64,000 nucleotides of DNA, taken from Candidatus Terasakiella magnetica. Lineage in GTDB: Bacteria > Pseudomonadota > Alphaproteobacteria > Rhodospirillales > Terasakiellaceae. This document shows, piece after piece, positions 52,542-61,741 of this stretch. The first letter of the stretch is position 1; each line of letters begins with the position of its first letter. The stretch is from NCBI RefSeq assembly GCF_900093605.1, contig NZ_FLYE01000046.1:169195-233194 (forward strand), in the 5' to 3' direction. The notes below the pieces were generated by a model. The model did no database searches, had not been told where the DNA came from, and saw nothing but the letters and a program-made list of their open reading frames with translations. A program made the position numbers and the translations under genes.

Positions 52542-53090
52542 GTGCCAAATAAACAAAAAAAACTCCCCCTGCCCAAAGGGAATTCCCTTGTAATTGTGGG
52601 GCTGATGGGGGCAGGGAAGTCCTGCATCGGGCGCAATCTAGCAGCACATTATGGTGTCCCCTTTGTTGATGCAGATCGTGAAATTGAAGAGGCCGCAGGC
52701 TGCTGCGTGGCTGATATCTTCGAAATATATGGCGAAGCGGCCTTTCGCGATGGCGAGCGCCGCGTGATTAAACGCATCTTGGAAGGTGAGCCCTGCATTC
52801 TCGCAACAGGCGGGGGGGCTTTTATGAATGATGAAACCCGCAAGCTGATTGAGGAAACAGGCACATGCCTGTGGTTAAAGGCCGATGTGGAGGTGCTGAT
52901 TAAACGCACAACAGGGCGTAAACACCGCCCGCTTTTAAACCAAGGCAATCCGGCAAAGGTCTTGCGCAAATTGGTGGATGAGCGTTATCCGGTCTATGCT
53001 ATGGCTGATATTACGGTAGAAACAAAAGATGAAGCGCTGGATGCAACGGTTAGCCGCGTGATTACGACATTGAAAAAATTGAGCAAATAG
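52542..53090 (+). CDS. aroK: Shikimate kinase AroK
   Basis: Phosphorylates shikimate at the 3-position. 182 residues from a GTG start; Walker A GLMGAGKSCIGRNLA, the shikimate-site DREIEEAAG, GEAAFRDGERRVI, GGGAFM and the lid region RTTGRKHRPLLNQGNP. GGA precedes the GTG. aroB starts 1 nt after its stop codon, giving the usual aroKB operon. Confidence 0.94.
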   Translation: MPNKQKKLPLPKGNSLVIVGLMGAGKSCIGRNLAAHYGVPFVDADREIEEAAGCCVADIFEIYGEAAFRDGERRVIKRILEGEPCILATGGGAFMNDETRKLIEETGTCLWLKADVEVLIKRTTGRKHRPLLNQGNPAKVLRKLVDERYPVYAMADITVETKDEALDATVSRVITTLKKLSK

Positions 53091-53091
53091 A

Positions 53092-54219
53092 ATGACAACA
53101 CAACAAAATACCCTTCATGTGGACCTTGATGAGCGCAGCTATGACATTGTCTGTGGCCCCAATGTGCTTGAAAAAGCTGGTGAGCTGTTTGCGCCTTTAT
53201 TAAAAAGCAAACGGGTTGTGATTGTGAGCGATAGCAATGTGGCCCCGCTTTATCTTGATAAACTTTGTGGTTTTTTAGAAGACGCGGGCCTATCTTGTGA
53301 AAGCGTGGTTTTACCCGCAGGTGAAGCCACAAAAAGTATTTCAAACTTTGAAAAGCTGCTCGAAGATATCTTAGCCATGGGTATTGAGCGTGGCACCAGC
53401 CTCGTGGCCCTTGGTGGCGGCGTTATTGGCGATATCACAGGCTTTGCTGCCAGTGCCTTGTTGCGTGGGATTGATTTTATTCAGGTACCGACAACCCTTT
53501 TGTCACAAGTTGATAGCTCCGTTGGGGGCAAAACAGGGATTAATGCCAAGGCGGGTAAAAACCTGATCGGGGCCTTTCATCAACCCCGCCTCGTCTTGAT
53601 TGATACCCAAAGCCTCAATAGCTTGCCAAAGCGGGAATTGCTGGCAGGTTATGCCGAGGTGGTGAAATACGGCCTGTTGGGCGATGCTGAGTTTTTTGCA
53701 TGGCTGGAAGAAAACGGGCAGGCCTTGATCGATGGTGATCAGGAATTGCGCCGTGAAGCCATTTTAAAAAGCTGTGCAGCCAAAGCCAATGTGGTGGCCC
53801 AAGATGAAAAAGAAGGCGGCGTGCGTGCCTTGTTAAACCTTGGTCACACCTTTGGTCACGCGCTGGAAAAAGAATGCGGCTATGGCGGGGACCTGTTGCA
53901 TGGTGAGGCGGTTTCCATCGGGATGGTCATGGCCTTTGAATTTTGTGCACAACAGGGCCTATGTGCGCCAGAAGATGGCGAGCGTTTGAAAAAACACTTG
54001 GTCTCGCTTGGTATGCCGGTTGATCTGTCTTCTTTGCCCTGTCAGGACTGGACGGCAGAATTGCTCATGAAGCATATGATGAAAGACAAGAAGGTTAAAG
54101 ATGGCAAAGTGACCTTTGTTCTTGTGCGCGCCATTGGGGAGGCTTATCTCAGCCGTGAGGTTGAGGATGCAGACCTGAAAACCTATCTGGATGACTTATT
54201 GAAACGATCTAAAGCTTGA
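53092..54219 (+). CDS. aroB: 3-Dehydroquinate synthase AroB
   Basis: Converts DAHP to 3-dehydroquinate in the shikimate pathway using NAD and a divalent metal. 375 residues. Motifs: VVLPAGEATKSISNFEKLLE, VALGGGVIGDITGFAASALL, QVPTTLLSQVDSSVGGKTGI, the metal-binding region around AGYAEVVKYGLLGD and LNLGHTFGHALEKECGYG with LLHGEAVSIG. Translationally coupled to aroK. Confidence 0.97.
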   Translation: MTTQQNTLHVDLDERSYDIVCGPNVLEKAGELFAPLLKSKRVVIVSDSNVAPLYLDKLCGFLEDAGLSCESVVLPAGEATKSISNFEKLLEDILAMGIERGTSLVALGGGVIGDITGFAASALLRGIDFIQVPTTLLSQVDSSVGGKTGINAKAGKNLIGAFHQPRLVLIDTQSLNSLPKRELLAGYAEVVKYGLLGDAEFFAWLEENGQALIDGDQELRREAILKSCAAKANVVAQDEKEGGVRALLNLGHTFGHALEKECGYGGDLLHGEAVSIGMVMAFEFCAQQGLCAPEDGERLKKHLVSLGMPVDLSSLPCQDWTAELLMKHMMKDKKVKDGKVTFVLVRAIGEAYLSREVEDADLKTYLDDLLKRSKA

Positions 54220-54245
54220 TCACGTTTGGAAATTGAGGGGCGATT

Positions 54246-55505
54246 ATGACCTTTATTATATGTGCGATTGTTTTGCTGATTTTATTCTCGGCCTTTTTCT
54301 CTGGTTCAGAAACAGCATTGACGGCAGCCTCGCGCCCTTTGATGCATCAGCTGGAACAAGATGAAGAAGATAGCCGGGCAGCTACGGTAAACCGCCTGCT
54401 TGATTCAAAAGAGCGGCTCATCGGGGCGATCTTGCTGGGGAATAATCTGGTTAATATTTTAGCCTCAGCCCTGGCAACAAGCCTGATGATCCAGCTTTTT
54501 GGCGAGACCGGCGTTGTCTGGGCGACCTTGGTGATGACGGTTGTGGTATTAATTTTTGCTGAAATCATGCCCAAGACTTTTGCCTTACAAAATGCCAATA
54601 AAATGGCCTTGAGCATTGCACCGATCATGCGCGTGCTGGTCTTTATTTTGGCCCCGATCATCGCGACCATCCAGTTTATTGTGGCAGGTACCTTAAAACT
54701 CTTTGGGGCTAAAAACTCTGAAGATGGCGGGCAAAGTGAGGCGGAGTTGCGCGGGGCGATTAACCTGCATGATAGTGATGATGATGACGCTGTCAGCCAA
54801 GAACGCACCATGCTTCACAGTATCCTTGATCTCACAGATGTTGAAGTCAGAGAGATTATGACACACCGCAAGGGGGTGGTGATGATTGATGTGGACTTAC
54901 CAGCTGAAGAGATTGTCGAACAGGTTCTCGATAGCCCTTATACCCGCATCCCGCTTTATCGTGATGAGCCGGATAATATTATCGGTGTGCTACATGCCAA
55001 GGCCCTGCTGCGAGCTATTCGCTCACAAAAAGGGGATTTGTCTGGGCTTAATATTGAAGAGCTTGCCAGTAAGACATGGTTTATTCCAGAAGCCACATCC
55101 CTGATGGGCCAGCTTGAGGCCTTTCGCGCGAGACGCGAACATTTTGCCATTGTGGTGGATGAATACGGCAGCGTGATGGGCATTGTCACGCTGGAAGATA
55201 TCTTGGAAGAAATCGTCGGTAATATTGAAGATGAACATGATGATCAGGTCGAAGGGGTGCAGCTCCAAACAGATGGATCTTACTTTGTAGATGGGATTGT
55301 TACCATTCGTGATCTAAATCGTGAATTTGAATGGCGCTTGCCTGATGAAGAGGCGGCAACCATTGCAGGGTTGTTATTGCATGAAGCAAGACGCATCCCT
55401 GATGTGGGGCAAATCTTCCATTTCTTCGGCTTTCGTTTTGAGGTACGTGAGAGAAAACGCAACCAAATTACATCGATTCGCATTTCTCCAGCTCAAGACT
55501 GTTAA
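54246..55505 (+). CDS. HlyC/CorC-type membrane protein (CNNM domain plus CBS pair)
   Basis: 419 residues. The N-terminal DUF21/CNNM membrane region (four helices; FSGSETALTAASR near residue 18, ILLGNNLVNILASALATSLM) is followed by two CBS domains (EIMTHRKGVVMIDVDLPAEE; DEYGSVMGIVTLEDILEEIV) and a C-terminal CorC_HlyC domain (IRDLNREFEWRLPDEEAATI). Members are linked to magnesium/cobalt efflux or to membrane protection; the exact ion is not determined. GAGGGG precedes the ATG and aroB ends 26 bp upstream. Confidence 0.9.
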   Translation: MTFIICAIVLLILFSAFFSGSETALTAASRPLMHQLEQDEEDSRAATVNRLLDSKERLIGAILLGNNLVNILASALATSLMIQLFGETGVVWATLVMTVVVLIFAEIMPKTFALQNANKMALSIAPIMRVLVFILAPIIATIQFIVAGTLKLFGAKNSEDGGQSEAELRGAINLHDSDDDDAVSQERTMLHSILDLTDVEVREIMTHRKGVVMIDVDLPAEEIVEQVLDSPYTRIPLYRDEPDNIIGVLHAKALLRAIRSQKGDLSGLNIEELASKTWFIPEATSLMGQLEAFRARREHFAIVVDEYGSVMGIVTLEDILEEIVGNIEDEHDDQVEGVQLQTDGSYFVDGIVTIRDLNREFEWRLPDEEAATIAGLLLHEARRIPDVGQIFHFFGFRFEVRERKRNQITSIRISPAQDC

Positions 55506-55614
55506 AATTTTAGATAATTCGAAATAAAACTAGATTGCATTTGAAACATATGTTTTCATTCCCATGTATAAAAAGCTCGAACAGGGCAAATGTAGTTCTA
55601 CAGGGAGGGACAAA

Positions 55615-56070
55615 ATGCAAAAGAAGTTGGTTCCAAATGTTATTAAAGAATGCCGTTGCACAACAATGACGGCAGATAAAACAGTGCGCGACGCTGCTGT
55701 TTTAATGACGGGGCAAAATATCGGTGCACTTGTTGTGGTGGATGGGGACGCAATTGTCGGCATTGTGACGGAACGCGACATGATGTGTAAAGTTGTCGGG
55801 GCAAGTGTTGACCCGGATACGGCGAAAATCGCAGATATTATGACACCAAACCCGGATACAATCACAGGCGATGCGCTGAGCGGTCAGGCTTTGGAAATGA
55901 TGGTTGAAAAAGGCTATCGTCACCTCCCGATTGTAGATGAAAGCCAAAAACCCATTGGCATGGTTTCTGTGCGCGACCTTTATCAGGCTGTCCAAGAGGG
56001 CTTGGCAGAGGACTTACAAGCCTGTGAAACTTATGTACAAGGTGGGGATGGATACGGTGTAGGGGCTTGA
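55615..56070 (+). CDS. Two-CBS-domain protein
   Basis: 151 residues containing a pair of CBS domains (TVRDAAVLMTGQNIGALVVV...IVTERDMMCKVVG; IADIMTPNPDTITGDALSGQ...GMVSVRDLYQAV) that usually bind adenine nucleotides. The start at 55615 has GGGAGG 8 nt upstream; an extension to 55564 lacks one. It has no catalytic domain and may regulate another protein or sense energy state. Confidence 0.87.
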   Translation: MQKKLVPNVIKECRCTTMTADKTVRDAAVLMTGQNIGALVVVDGDAIVGIVTERDMMCKVVGASVDPDTAKIADIMTPNPDTITGDALSGQALEMMVEKGYRHLPIVDESQKPIGMVSVRDLYQAVQEGLAEDLQACETYVQGGDGYGVGA

Positions 56071-56177
56071 CGCCTTTGACATATCAGCCTATTTGAAAAT
56101 AGAATTTAAGTCATGCAGCCGCATTTTTATAAGTGATGCGGCTGTTTGATTATGTGCAGTCTATAAACGGTGATCCC

Positions 56178-56732
56178 ATGCCTTTACCAGAACCCGCCAA
56201 ACGCAAACATCTTCATACCCGTGAAGTTTCTTTTACCGGGTATGAGCGCGAAGACGGCCTGTTTGATGTGGAAGGCCATCTGGTGGATACCAAGACCTAT
56301 TCCTTCCCCAATAAGGACCGTGGCGAGATCAAGGCGGGGGAGGCTATTCATAATATGCGCCTGCGCCTCACGGTCGATGAAGAGATGATCGTGCGCGATG
56401 TGGCGGTTTCAATTGATGATAGCCCCTTTAACATGTGCACAACCATCACCCCTGCCTTTGATGTGCTTAAAGGCATGCAGGTCGGGCCGGGCTGGAACAG
56501 GCGTGTGCGTGAAAAGTTGGGGGGTGTAAAAGGCTGCACCCATTTGGTGGAGATGCTCGCCCCCATTGCCACAGCGACCTATCAGACACTTTATCCCGCC
56601 CTTAAACGCCGCCGGGAAAACCTACCTGAAGAAGAACGCGATAAGCCCTCTCTCATTGATGGTTGCCATGCGATGGATAGCAACGGCCCACTGGTGAAAG
56701 AGCGCTGGCCTGAATATTACGTGGGCAAATAA
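56178..56732 (+). CDS. DUF2889 family protein
   Basis: About 184 residues starting MPLPEPAKRKHLHTREVSFT and containing the family pattern YEREDGLFDVEGHLVDTKTY, MRLRLTVDEEMIVRDVAVSI, and GCTHLVEMLAPIATATYQTL. DUF2889 proteins are of unknown function and are often near benzoyl-CoA or phenol-related genes in beta-proteobacteria, but no such neighbours appear here. An upstream ATG at 56133 would extend the N-terminus by 15 residues. Confidence 0.8.
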   Translation: MPLPEPAKRKHLHTREVSFTGYEREDGLFDVEGHLVDTKTYSFPNKDRGEIKAGEAIHNMRLRLTVDEEMIVRDVAVSIDDSPFNMCTTITPAFDVLKGMQVGPGWNRRVREKLGGVKGCTHLVEMLAPIATATYQTLYPALKRRRENLPEEERDKPSLIDGCHAMDSNGPLVKERWPEYYVGK

Positions 56733-56766
56733 AAAGAGCCTGACTTGAACATTCAAGAAAGGCTCT
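56727..56766 (-). terminator. Terminator of the RHH gene
   Basis: AGAGCCT (56735-56741) pairs with AGGCTCT (56760-56766), with an inner TTGA/TCAA pairing. In the minus direction the stem is followed by TTTTATTTG. It overlaps the end of the convergent DUF2889 gene. Confidence 0.75.
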
Positions 56767-56792
56767 GAAATACACTTATGTGTGGAAAGTCT

Positions 56793-57104
56793 TTAGTGCG
56801 TCAGGATGGTGCAGAGCTCTTCGCTCATGTCATCTTGCTTATGGCATGGACAGTTCGGCCCATGCTGAGAAGATTTCTTGCCATCCAGTTGTGCACGTAG
56901 ATAGGCCACAATAAAAGCACGGATTGCCGACGTCCTGTTGGAACGCGGTTTATAATCAGAAATCCACGTACATAATGTATGTAAATTGGTATGTTCTTCT
57001 TCACAAATATGGTCAAGTGCCGACCACATTTCCGGTTCTAGACGGAAGCTTGTACGTTGTCCTGAAATGACCACGTTGCGGCTCACCAATGATAAAGTCA
57101 TCAC
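56793..57104 (-). CDS. Ribbon-helix-helix regulator (RHH_4 type)
   Basis: 103 residues. The N-terminal part SRNVVISGQRTSFRLEPEMW plus SALDHICEEEHTNLHTLCTW and RTSAIRAFIVAYLRAQ matches the RHH_4 (aryl-sulfate sulfotransferase-like) family seen in alphaproteobacteria; the C-terminal tail has a CPCHK cluster and may bind metal. It probably acts as a DNA-binding protein, perhaps autoregulated. A (TA)10 tract and a long hairpin precede it. Confidence 0.8.
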   Translation of the reverse strand: MMTLSLVSRNVVISGQRTSFRLEPEMWSALDHICEEEHTNLHTLCTWISDYKPRSNRTSAIRAFIVAYLRAQLDGKKSSQHGPNCPCHKQDDMSEELCTILTH

Positions 57105-57118
57105 TACCCCAGAGTTAA

Positions 57119-57178
57119 TATATATATATATATATATACAGCCATCAATACCCCTATTGATCTCGCAATTGGCTGTAT
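57119..57178. repeat. (TA)10 tract and two-tier hairpin in the RHH leader
   Basis: Ten TA units at 57119-57138 adjoin an inverted repeat: ATACAGCCA (57136-57144) pairs with TGGCTGTAT (57170-57178), and inside it TCAATA pairs with TATTGA around CCCC. On the plus strand the structure is followed by TTTTTT (57178-57183), like a terminator, but no plus-strand gene ends nearby. On the minus strand a TTGACA-like -35 lies upstream. Roles unproven. Confidence 0.6.
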
Positions 57179-57269
57179 TTTTTAACTTTAAGGTGAAATG
57201 TGACCTATGTCAATTCCCTTACATACAATGTGCTTATTTTTAAATTACACCACCTGCATACAGTAGTAT

Positions 57270-57551
57270 TTATTCGGTGTTTTTATACTCATTTGGGGTA
57301 AGTGTTTTAAGGGCCAATGCATGGACTCGACCCTGCATTTCATCGGCTAAAACATCATAAACCATGCGCTGACGTTGAACACGCGAAACATTCTCAAACG
57401 CACTTGAAACGATTAGAAGTTGGAAATGGCTTTCACCTTGTGGGTTTGCACCCGCATGACCTGCATGACGAAACGATTCGTCTTCAAGCTTTAAAAACTG
57501 GGGCTTAAGCGCCTTTTTTAGTTTTTCTTCCATTTTTTCAGCAACGGACAT
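57270..57551 (-). CDS. bolA: BolA-family protein
   Basis: BolA proteins pair with monothiol glutaredoxins and take part in iron-sulfur trafficking or as DNA-binding regulators. 93 residues with MEEKLKKALKPQFLKLEDES, the SFRHAGHAG motif, FQLLIVSSAFENVSRVQRQR and VHALALKTLTP. The conserved His in RHAGHAG and the invariant R in SRVQRQR are present. No glutaredoxin gene is adjacent. Confidence 0.92.
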   Translation of the reverse strand: MSVAEKMEEKLKKALKPQFLKLEDESFRHAGHAGANPQGESHFQLLIVSSAFENVSRVQRQRMVYDVLADEMQGRVHALALKTLTPNEYKNTE

Positions 57552-57650
57552 TTAGTTTTCCTTTTTAGTAAAATTGTTGATTTCCAACGCCTTATAGTTG
57601 AAGCTCTTTCTCAACTTAGAGATTAAGAAATGTAAGGCTTGATAACTTTT

Positions 57651-57678
57651 TTGCAATACTATACTAAGGGAGTATAAC
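57651..57678 (+). promoter_or_regulatory. Promoter with operator-like palindrome, XRE regulator
   Basis: TTGCAA (57651-57656), 16-bp spacer, TATAAC (57673-57678). A perfect repeat TATACT-AAGGG-AGTATA (57660-57676) lies over the spacer and -10, about 78 nt before the start codon of the XRE gene. Overlap of the symmetric site with the -10 is typical of autorepression. Confidence 0.6.
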
Positions 57679-57753
57679 AAAAGAATAGTTTTGAGGGCAT
57701 TTTCATGACTCTAAAAACGGAGTCACTAATTTCTAAGTGGGAGCTATAAGCCG

Positions 57754-58128
57754 ATGTCGGATATAGTAAACAAAAAACGAGCCGATGATGTAGACCGTTT
57801 TGTCGGCGAAAAAATCCGTGAACGCCGCATTATGCTTGGCCTGACGCAACAAGAGCTTGCAAAAGGAATCGGTGTGACTTACCAGCAGGCGCATAAGTAC
57901 GAGCAAGGTGTAAACCGTGTTTCAGCAGGTCGCTTGTTTGAAATTGCCCGTATGCTCAATACACCCGTTGAGTTTTTCTTTGACGGTGTTGGTGGTGAAA
58001 CGCAGCGCGAAACCAACCCGCGCGAACGTATGGGGCTGGAGCTTTCGCGCCATTTCTCTATGATTCGCAACGAAAAATACCAAGAAGCGATTTCCAGCCT
58101 GGCGCGTGCGCTGGCGGACGAAAAATAA
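57754..58128 (+). CDS. XRE-family helix-turn-helix regulator
   Basis: 124 residues. The N-terminal HTH_3 domain (VGEKIRERRIMLGLTQQELA plus KGIGVTYQQAHKYEQGVNRV) is followed by a short C-terminal region (EFFFDGVGGETQRE...LSRHFSMIRNEKYQEAISSL). It is of the alphaproteobacterial SinR/PhrR-like group by general appearance. The symmetric element in the promoter suggests autoregulation. A strong terminator follows, so it is monocistronic. Confidence 0.88.
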   Translation: MSDIVNKKRADDVDRFVGEKIRERRIMLGLTQQELAKGIGVTYQQAHKYEQGVNRVSAGRLFEIARMLNTPVEFFFDGVGGETQRETNPRERMGLELSRHFSMIRNEKYQEAISSLARALADEK

Positions 58129-58147
58129 TCATTTTTTGAGACTTCTT

Positions 58148-58187
58148 AAAAAATCCGGTGAGTGAGAACTTTCACCGGATTTTTTTT
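58148..58187 (+). terminator. Terminator of the XRE gene
   Basis: AAATCCGGTGA and TCACCGGATTT with a 10-nt loop, followed by a run of T; it begins about 20 nt past the stop codon. Confidence 0.92.
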
Positions 58188-58275
58188 GTGCCTTTTTCAT
58201 TGCTGCCTCCCTTGCTATAAACAGGCAACTTTCCCATATGAGCCATGGGTGATTTTAATATTTGGGTTTTAAGTC

Positions 58276-58866
58276 GTGAACTTTAAAAGTGATCTTCGCT
58301 TCAATAGCCGTTTCTGGGAAGAGCCAGAAAACGAGATTGACCCGGACACGCCAAAATGTGCGTGGCCCGATTGCGAGGACTATGGCGAGTTTAAAGCCCC
58401 AAAATCGCGCGATACTTTGCGCAATTACCATCACTTCTGCCTTGATCATGTGCGTGAATATAATAAACGCTGGAATTACTATGAAGGTATGAACACAGCC
58501 GATATTGAACGCGACATGCGCAAAGATTACACATGGGATCGCCCAAGCTGGAATTTTGGCACCTTTAAAAACGGGCGCGGTGCAGGCGGGGCTGGCTTTA
58601 AGGATGATTTTGGCTTTTTCAACCAAGATGGCAGCTTTAAAAATGAGCCCGAAGATGACATTGCCCAATATGAATGGGAAGAGCGCAAAGCCTTTGCCTT
58701 GCTCGACCTGAAGCCCCCTGTGAGCCAAGATGAGTTAAAGGCGCGCTATAAGGTTTTGGTAAAGAAATATCACCCTGATGCCAATAATGGGGATAAAGAC
58801 GCAGAAGAACGCTTCAAAATCATCAGCCAAGCCTATACATTGCTTAAAAACGTAATTATCGATTAA
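58276..58866 (+). CDS. J-domain (DnaJ-like) protein next to cobST
   Basis: 196 residues from a GTG start. The N-terminal half has a Cys/His-rich segment (CAWPDCEDYGEFKAPKSRDT...NYHHFCLDHVREYNKRW) that could bind zinc, and the C-terminal half is a J-domain with KARYKVLVKKYHPDANNGDK, including the HPD tripeptide that stimulates DnaK. The inverted order (J-domain at the C-terminus) is a known alphaproteobacterial form. It is followed 17 bp later by cobS. Confidence 0.88.
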   Translation: MNFKSDLRFNSRFWEEPENEIDPDTPKCAWPDCEDYGEFKAPKSRDTLRNYHHFCLDHVREYNKRWNYYEGMNTADIERDMRKDYTWDRPSWNFGTFKNGRGAGGAGFKDDFGFFNQDGSFKNEPEDDIAQYEWEERKAFALLDLKPPVSQDELKARYKVLVKKYHPDANNGDKDAEERFKIISQAYTLLKNVIID

Positions 58867-58883
58867 TCCGAAAGAACTGACTT

Positions 58884-59882
58884 ATGACTGACGTTACTGG
58901 CACACAAGCCTTTCCTTTGACGCAACCTGATACAACAGTGGATGTGCGCAAGACATTCGGTATTGATATCGATATGGACGTTCCGGCCTTTTCTGAAGGA
59001 AATGAATATGTGCCTGATCTGGACGAAACCTATCGCTTTGATAAAGAAACCACCTTGGCGATTTTAGCAGGCTTTGCCCATAACCGTCGTGTGATGGTGC
59101 AAGGCTATCACGGTACAGGGAAATCGTCTCATATTGAACAGGTGGCAGCGCGCCTAAACTGGCCCTGTGTGCGCATCAACCTTGATAGCCATATCAGCCG
59201 AATTGATCTGGTGGGTAAAGACGCCATTGTGCTTAAAGATGGCAAGCAGGTGACAGAGTTTCGTGAAGGCATCCTGCCTTGGGCCTTGCAACACCCTTGC
59301 GCCCTTGTATTTGATGAATATGATGCAGGTCGCCCCGATGTGATGTTTGTGATCCAGCGTATTTTGGAAGTTGAAGGTAAGCTGACCTTGCTTGACCAAA
59401 ACCGTGTTATTCGCCCCCATGACCATTTCCGCATGTTTGCCACAGCCAATACCATTGGCCTTGGTGATACAACGGGCCTTTATCATGGCACGCAACAGAT
59501 CAACCAAGGCCAGATGGACCGTTGGTCTATGGTACAGACGCTTAATTATCTGCCCCATGATGAGGAATGCGAAATCGTTTTGGCAAAATTGCCGGAGCTT
59601 GATAATGAAGAAGGGCGCAAAAACGTCAGTGCCATGGTGGAACTTGCCGATCTGACCCGTCAAAGCTTTATCAATGGCGATATCTCCACCGTCATGTCCC
59701 CACGAACAGTGATTACATGGGCAGAAAATGCCAAGATTTTTGGGGGCGATATGGGCTATTCCTTCCGCGTGACCTTCTTAAATAAATGTGACGAGATGGA
59801 ACGCCCCGTAGTGGCAGAGTTTTATCAACGCTGTTTTGATGAAGACTTGCCTTTAAGTGCGGCGCGCGTGGCGCTGAGCTAA
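58884..59882 (+). CDS. cobS: Aerobic cobaltochelatase subunit CobS
   Basis: AAA+ ATPase subunit of the CobN-CobS-CobT complex that inserts cobalt into hydrogenobyrinate diamide. 332 residues, with Walker [14 protein letters not shown], Walker [21 protein letters not shown], and the sensor [20 protein letters not shown]. The CobS-specific start has [20 protein letters not shown]. cobT follows after 4 bp. CobN is not in this window. Confidence 0.95.
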   Translation: MTDVTGTQAFPLTQPDTTVDVRKTFGIDIDMDVPAFSEGNEYVPDLDETYRFDKETTLAILAGFAHNRRVMVQGYHGTGKSSHIEQVAARLNWPCVRINLDSHISRIDLVGKDAIVLKDGKQVTEFREGILPWALQHPCALVFDEYDAGRPDVMFVIQRILEVEGKLTLLDQNRVIRPHDHFRMFATANTIGLGDTTGLYHGTQQINQGQMDRWSMVQTLNYLPHDEECEIVLAKLPELDNEEGRKNVSAMVELADLTRQSFINGDISTVMSPRTVITWAENAKIFGGDMGYSFRVTFLNKCDEMERPVVAEFYQRCFDEDLPLSAARVALS

Positions 59883-59886
59883 GCTG

Positions 59887-61737
59887 ATGCAAGAAGAGAT
59901 ACGCGATCTTTTAAAACGGGTAACGACCGCAACGGTGCGCTCTTTTTCAGGGGAGCCGGAGTTGATGGTGAATTATTCACCCGCTGCGGCCACGGTTTCA
60001 AAAACAGCCGTGCGCTTGCCCCTGCCATCGCGTGGCGCTATCTCAAAAGATGATCTGGAACGCTTGCGCGGCACGGCTGATGCGGCCTCGCTTCGCCTGC
60101 GTTTTCATGATGCGGATCTTCATCGCGCAAAAATGCCCAGTGACCAAAACGCCCGTGAGGTGTTTGAACTGGTTGAACAGGTCCGTGTAGAATCCCTAGG
60201 CTCGCGCCGTATGAAAGGGGTGGCGCAAAACCTGCGCACGCTTTTGGATATCCGCTGTATGGAAAACGGTTGGGGCAACGCTTTAAACCGTGAAGATATC
60301 CCCATGGCCCATGGGCTGGCCCTTTTGGTGCGCGAACGTCTAACCGGACGGGAACTGCCAGCGGTGGCAAAAAAAGCTGCTGACATGTGGCGCCCGTTTT
60401 TAGAAGAACATGGCGAGACCATCCTTGAAGGACTAGCCGCCAACGCAGATGATCAAAAAGCCTATGGGGAGGCGGTATATCGTTTCCTCGAAGAGCTTGA
60501 ACTGATGGAACCGCCAAGTGGGGAGCAGGATGAGGAAGAGCAATCCTCTGATGCCCAAGAAACTGAAGGTGAAGACAGCCCGTCGGATCAAGACCTTGAA
60601 AGTGTCGGTTCTGGTGCGGAAATGGGTGATGACATGGATATGCCGTCTTCACCCAGTGATGATATGGGCTCCATGGATGGGGAGTCTGAAGAAGGTGAGG
60701 AAGAAGAACAATCTTCAGGCCAAGGTGAAGAAGCCCCTGCTGGCCCCACAAGCCGCCAAAACTGGTGGGACCCTGAGCAGGCCATTGAAATTGATTATAA
60801 AGCCTATACCACCGAATATGACGAAGAAGTCGAAGCCGATGATCTGGCAGATGAGGAAGAGCTTGAACGGCTTCGACGCCAGCTGGATATGCAACTGGCA
60901 AATCTGCAAGGTGTGGTCGCGCGTATCGCCAACCGTTTGCAACGTCGCTTAATGGCGCAACAACAGCGCTCTTGGGATTTTGACCTTGAAGAAGGTTTGC
61001 TCGATTCCTCACGTTTGGCACGTATCGTGGCAAACCCGACCCATTCGCTTTCTTATAAATGGGAAAAAGAAACCGAGTTTCGTGACACGGTTGTTTCTTT
61101 GTTGATTGATAATTCCGGCTCCATGCGCGGGCGCCCCATTACGGTGGCGGCGATCAGTGCAGATATTCTGGCCCGCACGTTAGAGCGGTGCGGGGTCAAG
61201 GTTGAAGTGCTTGGCTTTACCACCAAGGCGTGGAAAGGTGGACGCTCGCGAGAAAAATGGATGAGCGAGGGTAAATTACCTAACCCGGGTCGCTTAAATG
61301 ATTTGCGCCATGTGGTTTATAAGCCAGCTGATGTGCCATGGCGTCGCGCCAAAAACAATATGGGCTTGATGCTTAAAGAAGGTCTTCTTAAAGAGAATAT
61401 CGATGGAGAGTCTTTATTGTGGGCCTATAAGCGATTGATGGTGCGCCCGGAAGATCGCAAAATCCTCATGGTGATTTCTGATGGGGCACCTGTGGATGAT
61501 TCCACATTGTCGTCAAACCCGGGGAGCTACCTTGAAGCCCATCTTCGTGAAGTGATTGAATGGATGGAGACCAAAACACCGGTGCAGCTCACCGCCATTG
61601 GGATCGGCCATGATGTAACACGCTATTATCGAAATGCGGTGACGTTAAGTAATCCGGAAGATTTGGGCGGAACCATCTTGCAAAATCTGGCTGACCTGTT
61701 TGATGCCAAACTGGATAGTCTGCATTTAAGGGGATAG
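59887..61737 (+). CDS. cobT: Aerobic cobaltochelatase subunit CobT
   Basis: The VWA-domain partner of CobS. 616 residues: conserved N-terminal region ([20 protein letters not shown]), a very acidic Asp/Glu/Ser-rich linker (about residues 210-290), then a C-terminal VWA domain with the MIDAS motif DNSGSMRG. The later [15 protein letters not shown] and the end [16 protein letters not shown] fit the family. Overall length and acidic linker are normal for CobT. Confidence 0.95.
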   Translation: MQEEIRDLLKRVTTATVRSFSGEPELMVNYSPAAATVSKTAVRLPLPSRGAISKDDLERLRGTADAASLRLRFHDADLHRAKMPSDQNAREVFELVEQVRVESLGSRRMKGVAQNLRTLLDIRCMENGWGNALNREDIPMAHGLALLVRERLTGRELPAVAKKAADMWRPFLEEHGETILEGLAANADDQKAYGEAVYRFLEELELMEPPSGEQDEEEQSSDAQETEGEDSPSDQDLESVGSGAEMGDDMDMPSSPSDDMGSMDGESEEGEEEEQSSGQGEEAPAGPTSRQNWWDPEQAIEIDYKAYTTEYDEEVEADDLADEEELERLRRQLDMQLANLQGVVARIANRLQRRLMAQQQRSWDFDLEEGLLDSSRLARIVANPTHSLSYKWEKETEFRDTVVSLLIDNSGSMRGRPITVAAISADILARTLERCGVKVEVLGFTTKAWKGGRSREKWMSEGKLPNPGRLNDLRHVVYKPADVPWRRAKNNMGLMLKEGLLKENIDGESLLWAYKRLMVRPEDRKILMVISDGAPVDDSTLSSNPGSYLEAHLREVIEWMETKTPVQLTAIGIGHDVTRYYRNAVTLSNPEDLGGTILQNLADLFDAKLDSLHLRG

Positions 61738-61741
61738 GCAT

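Noticed and set aside
60038..61033. 331-residue minus-strand ORF opposite cobT
   Set aside because: It is a shadow of the acidic linker coding region, rich in Pro/His/Leu, without a domain.
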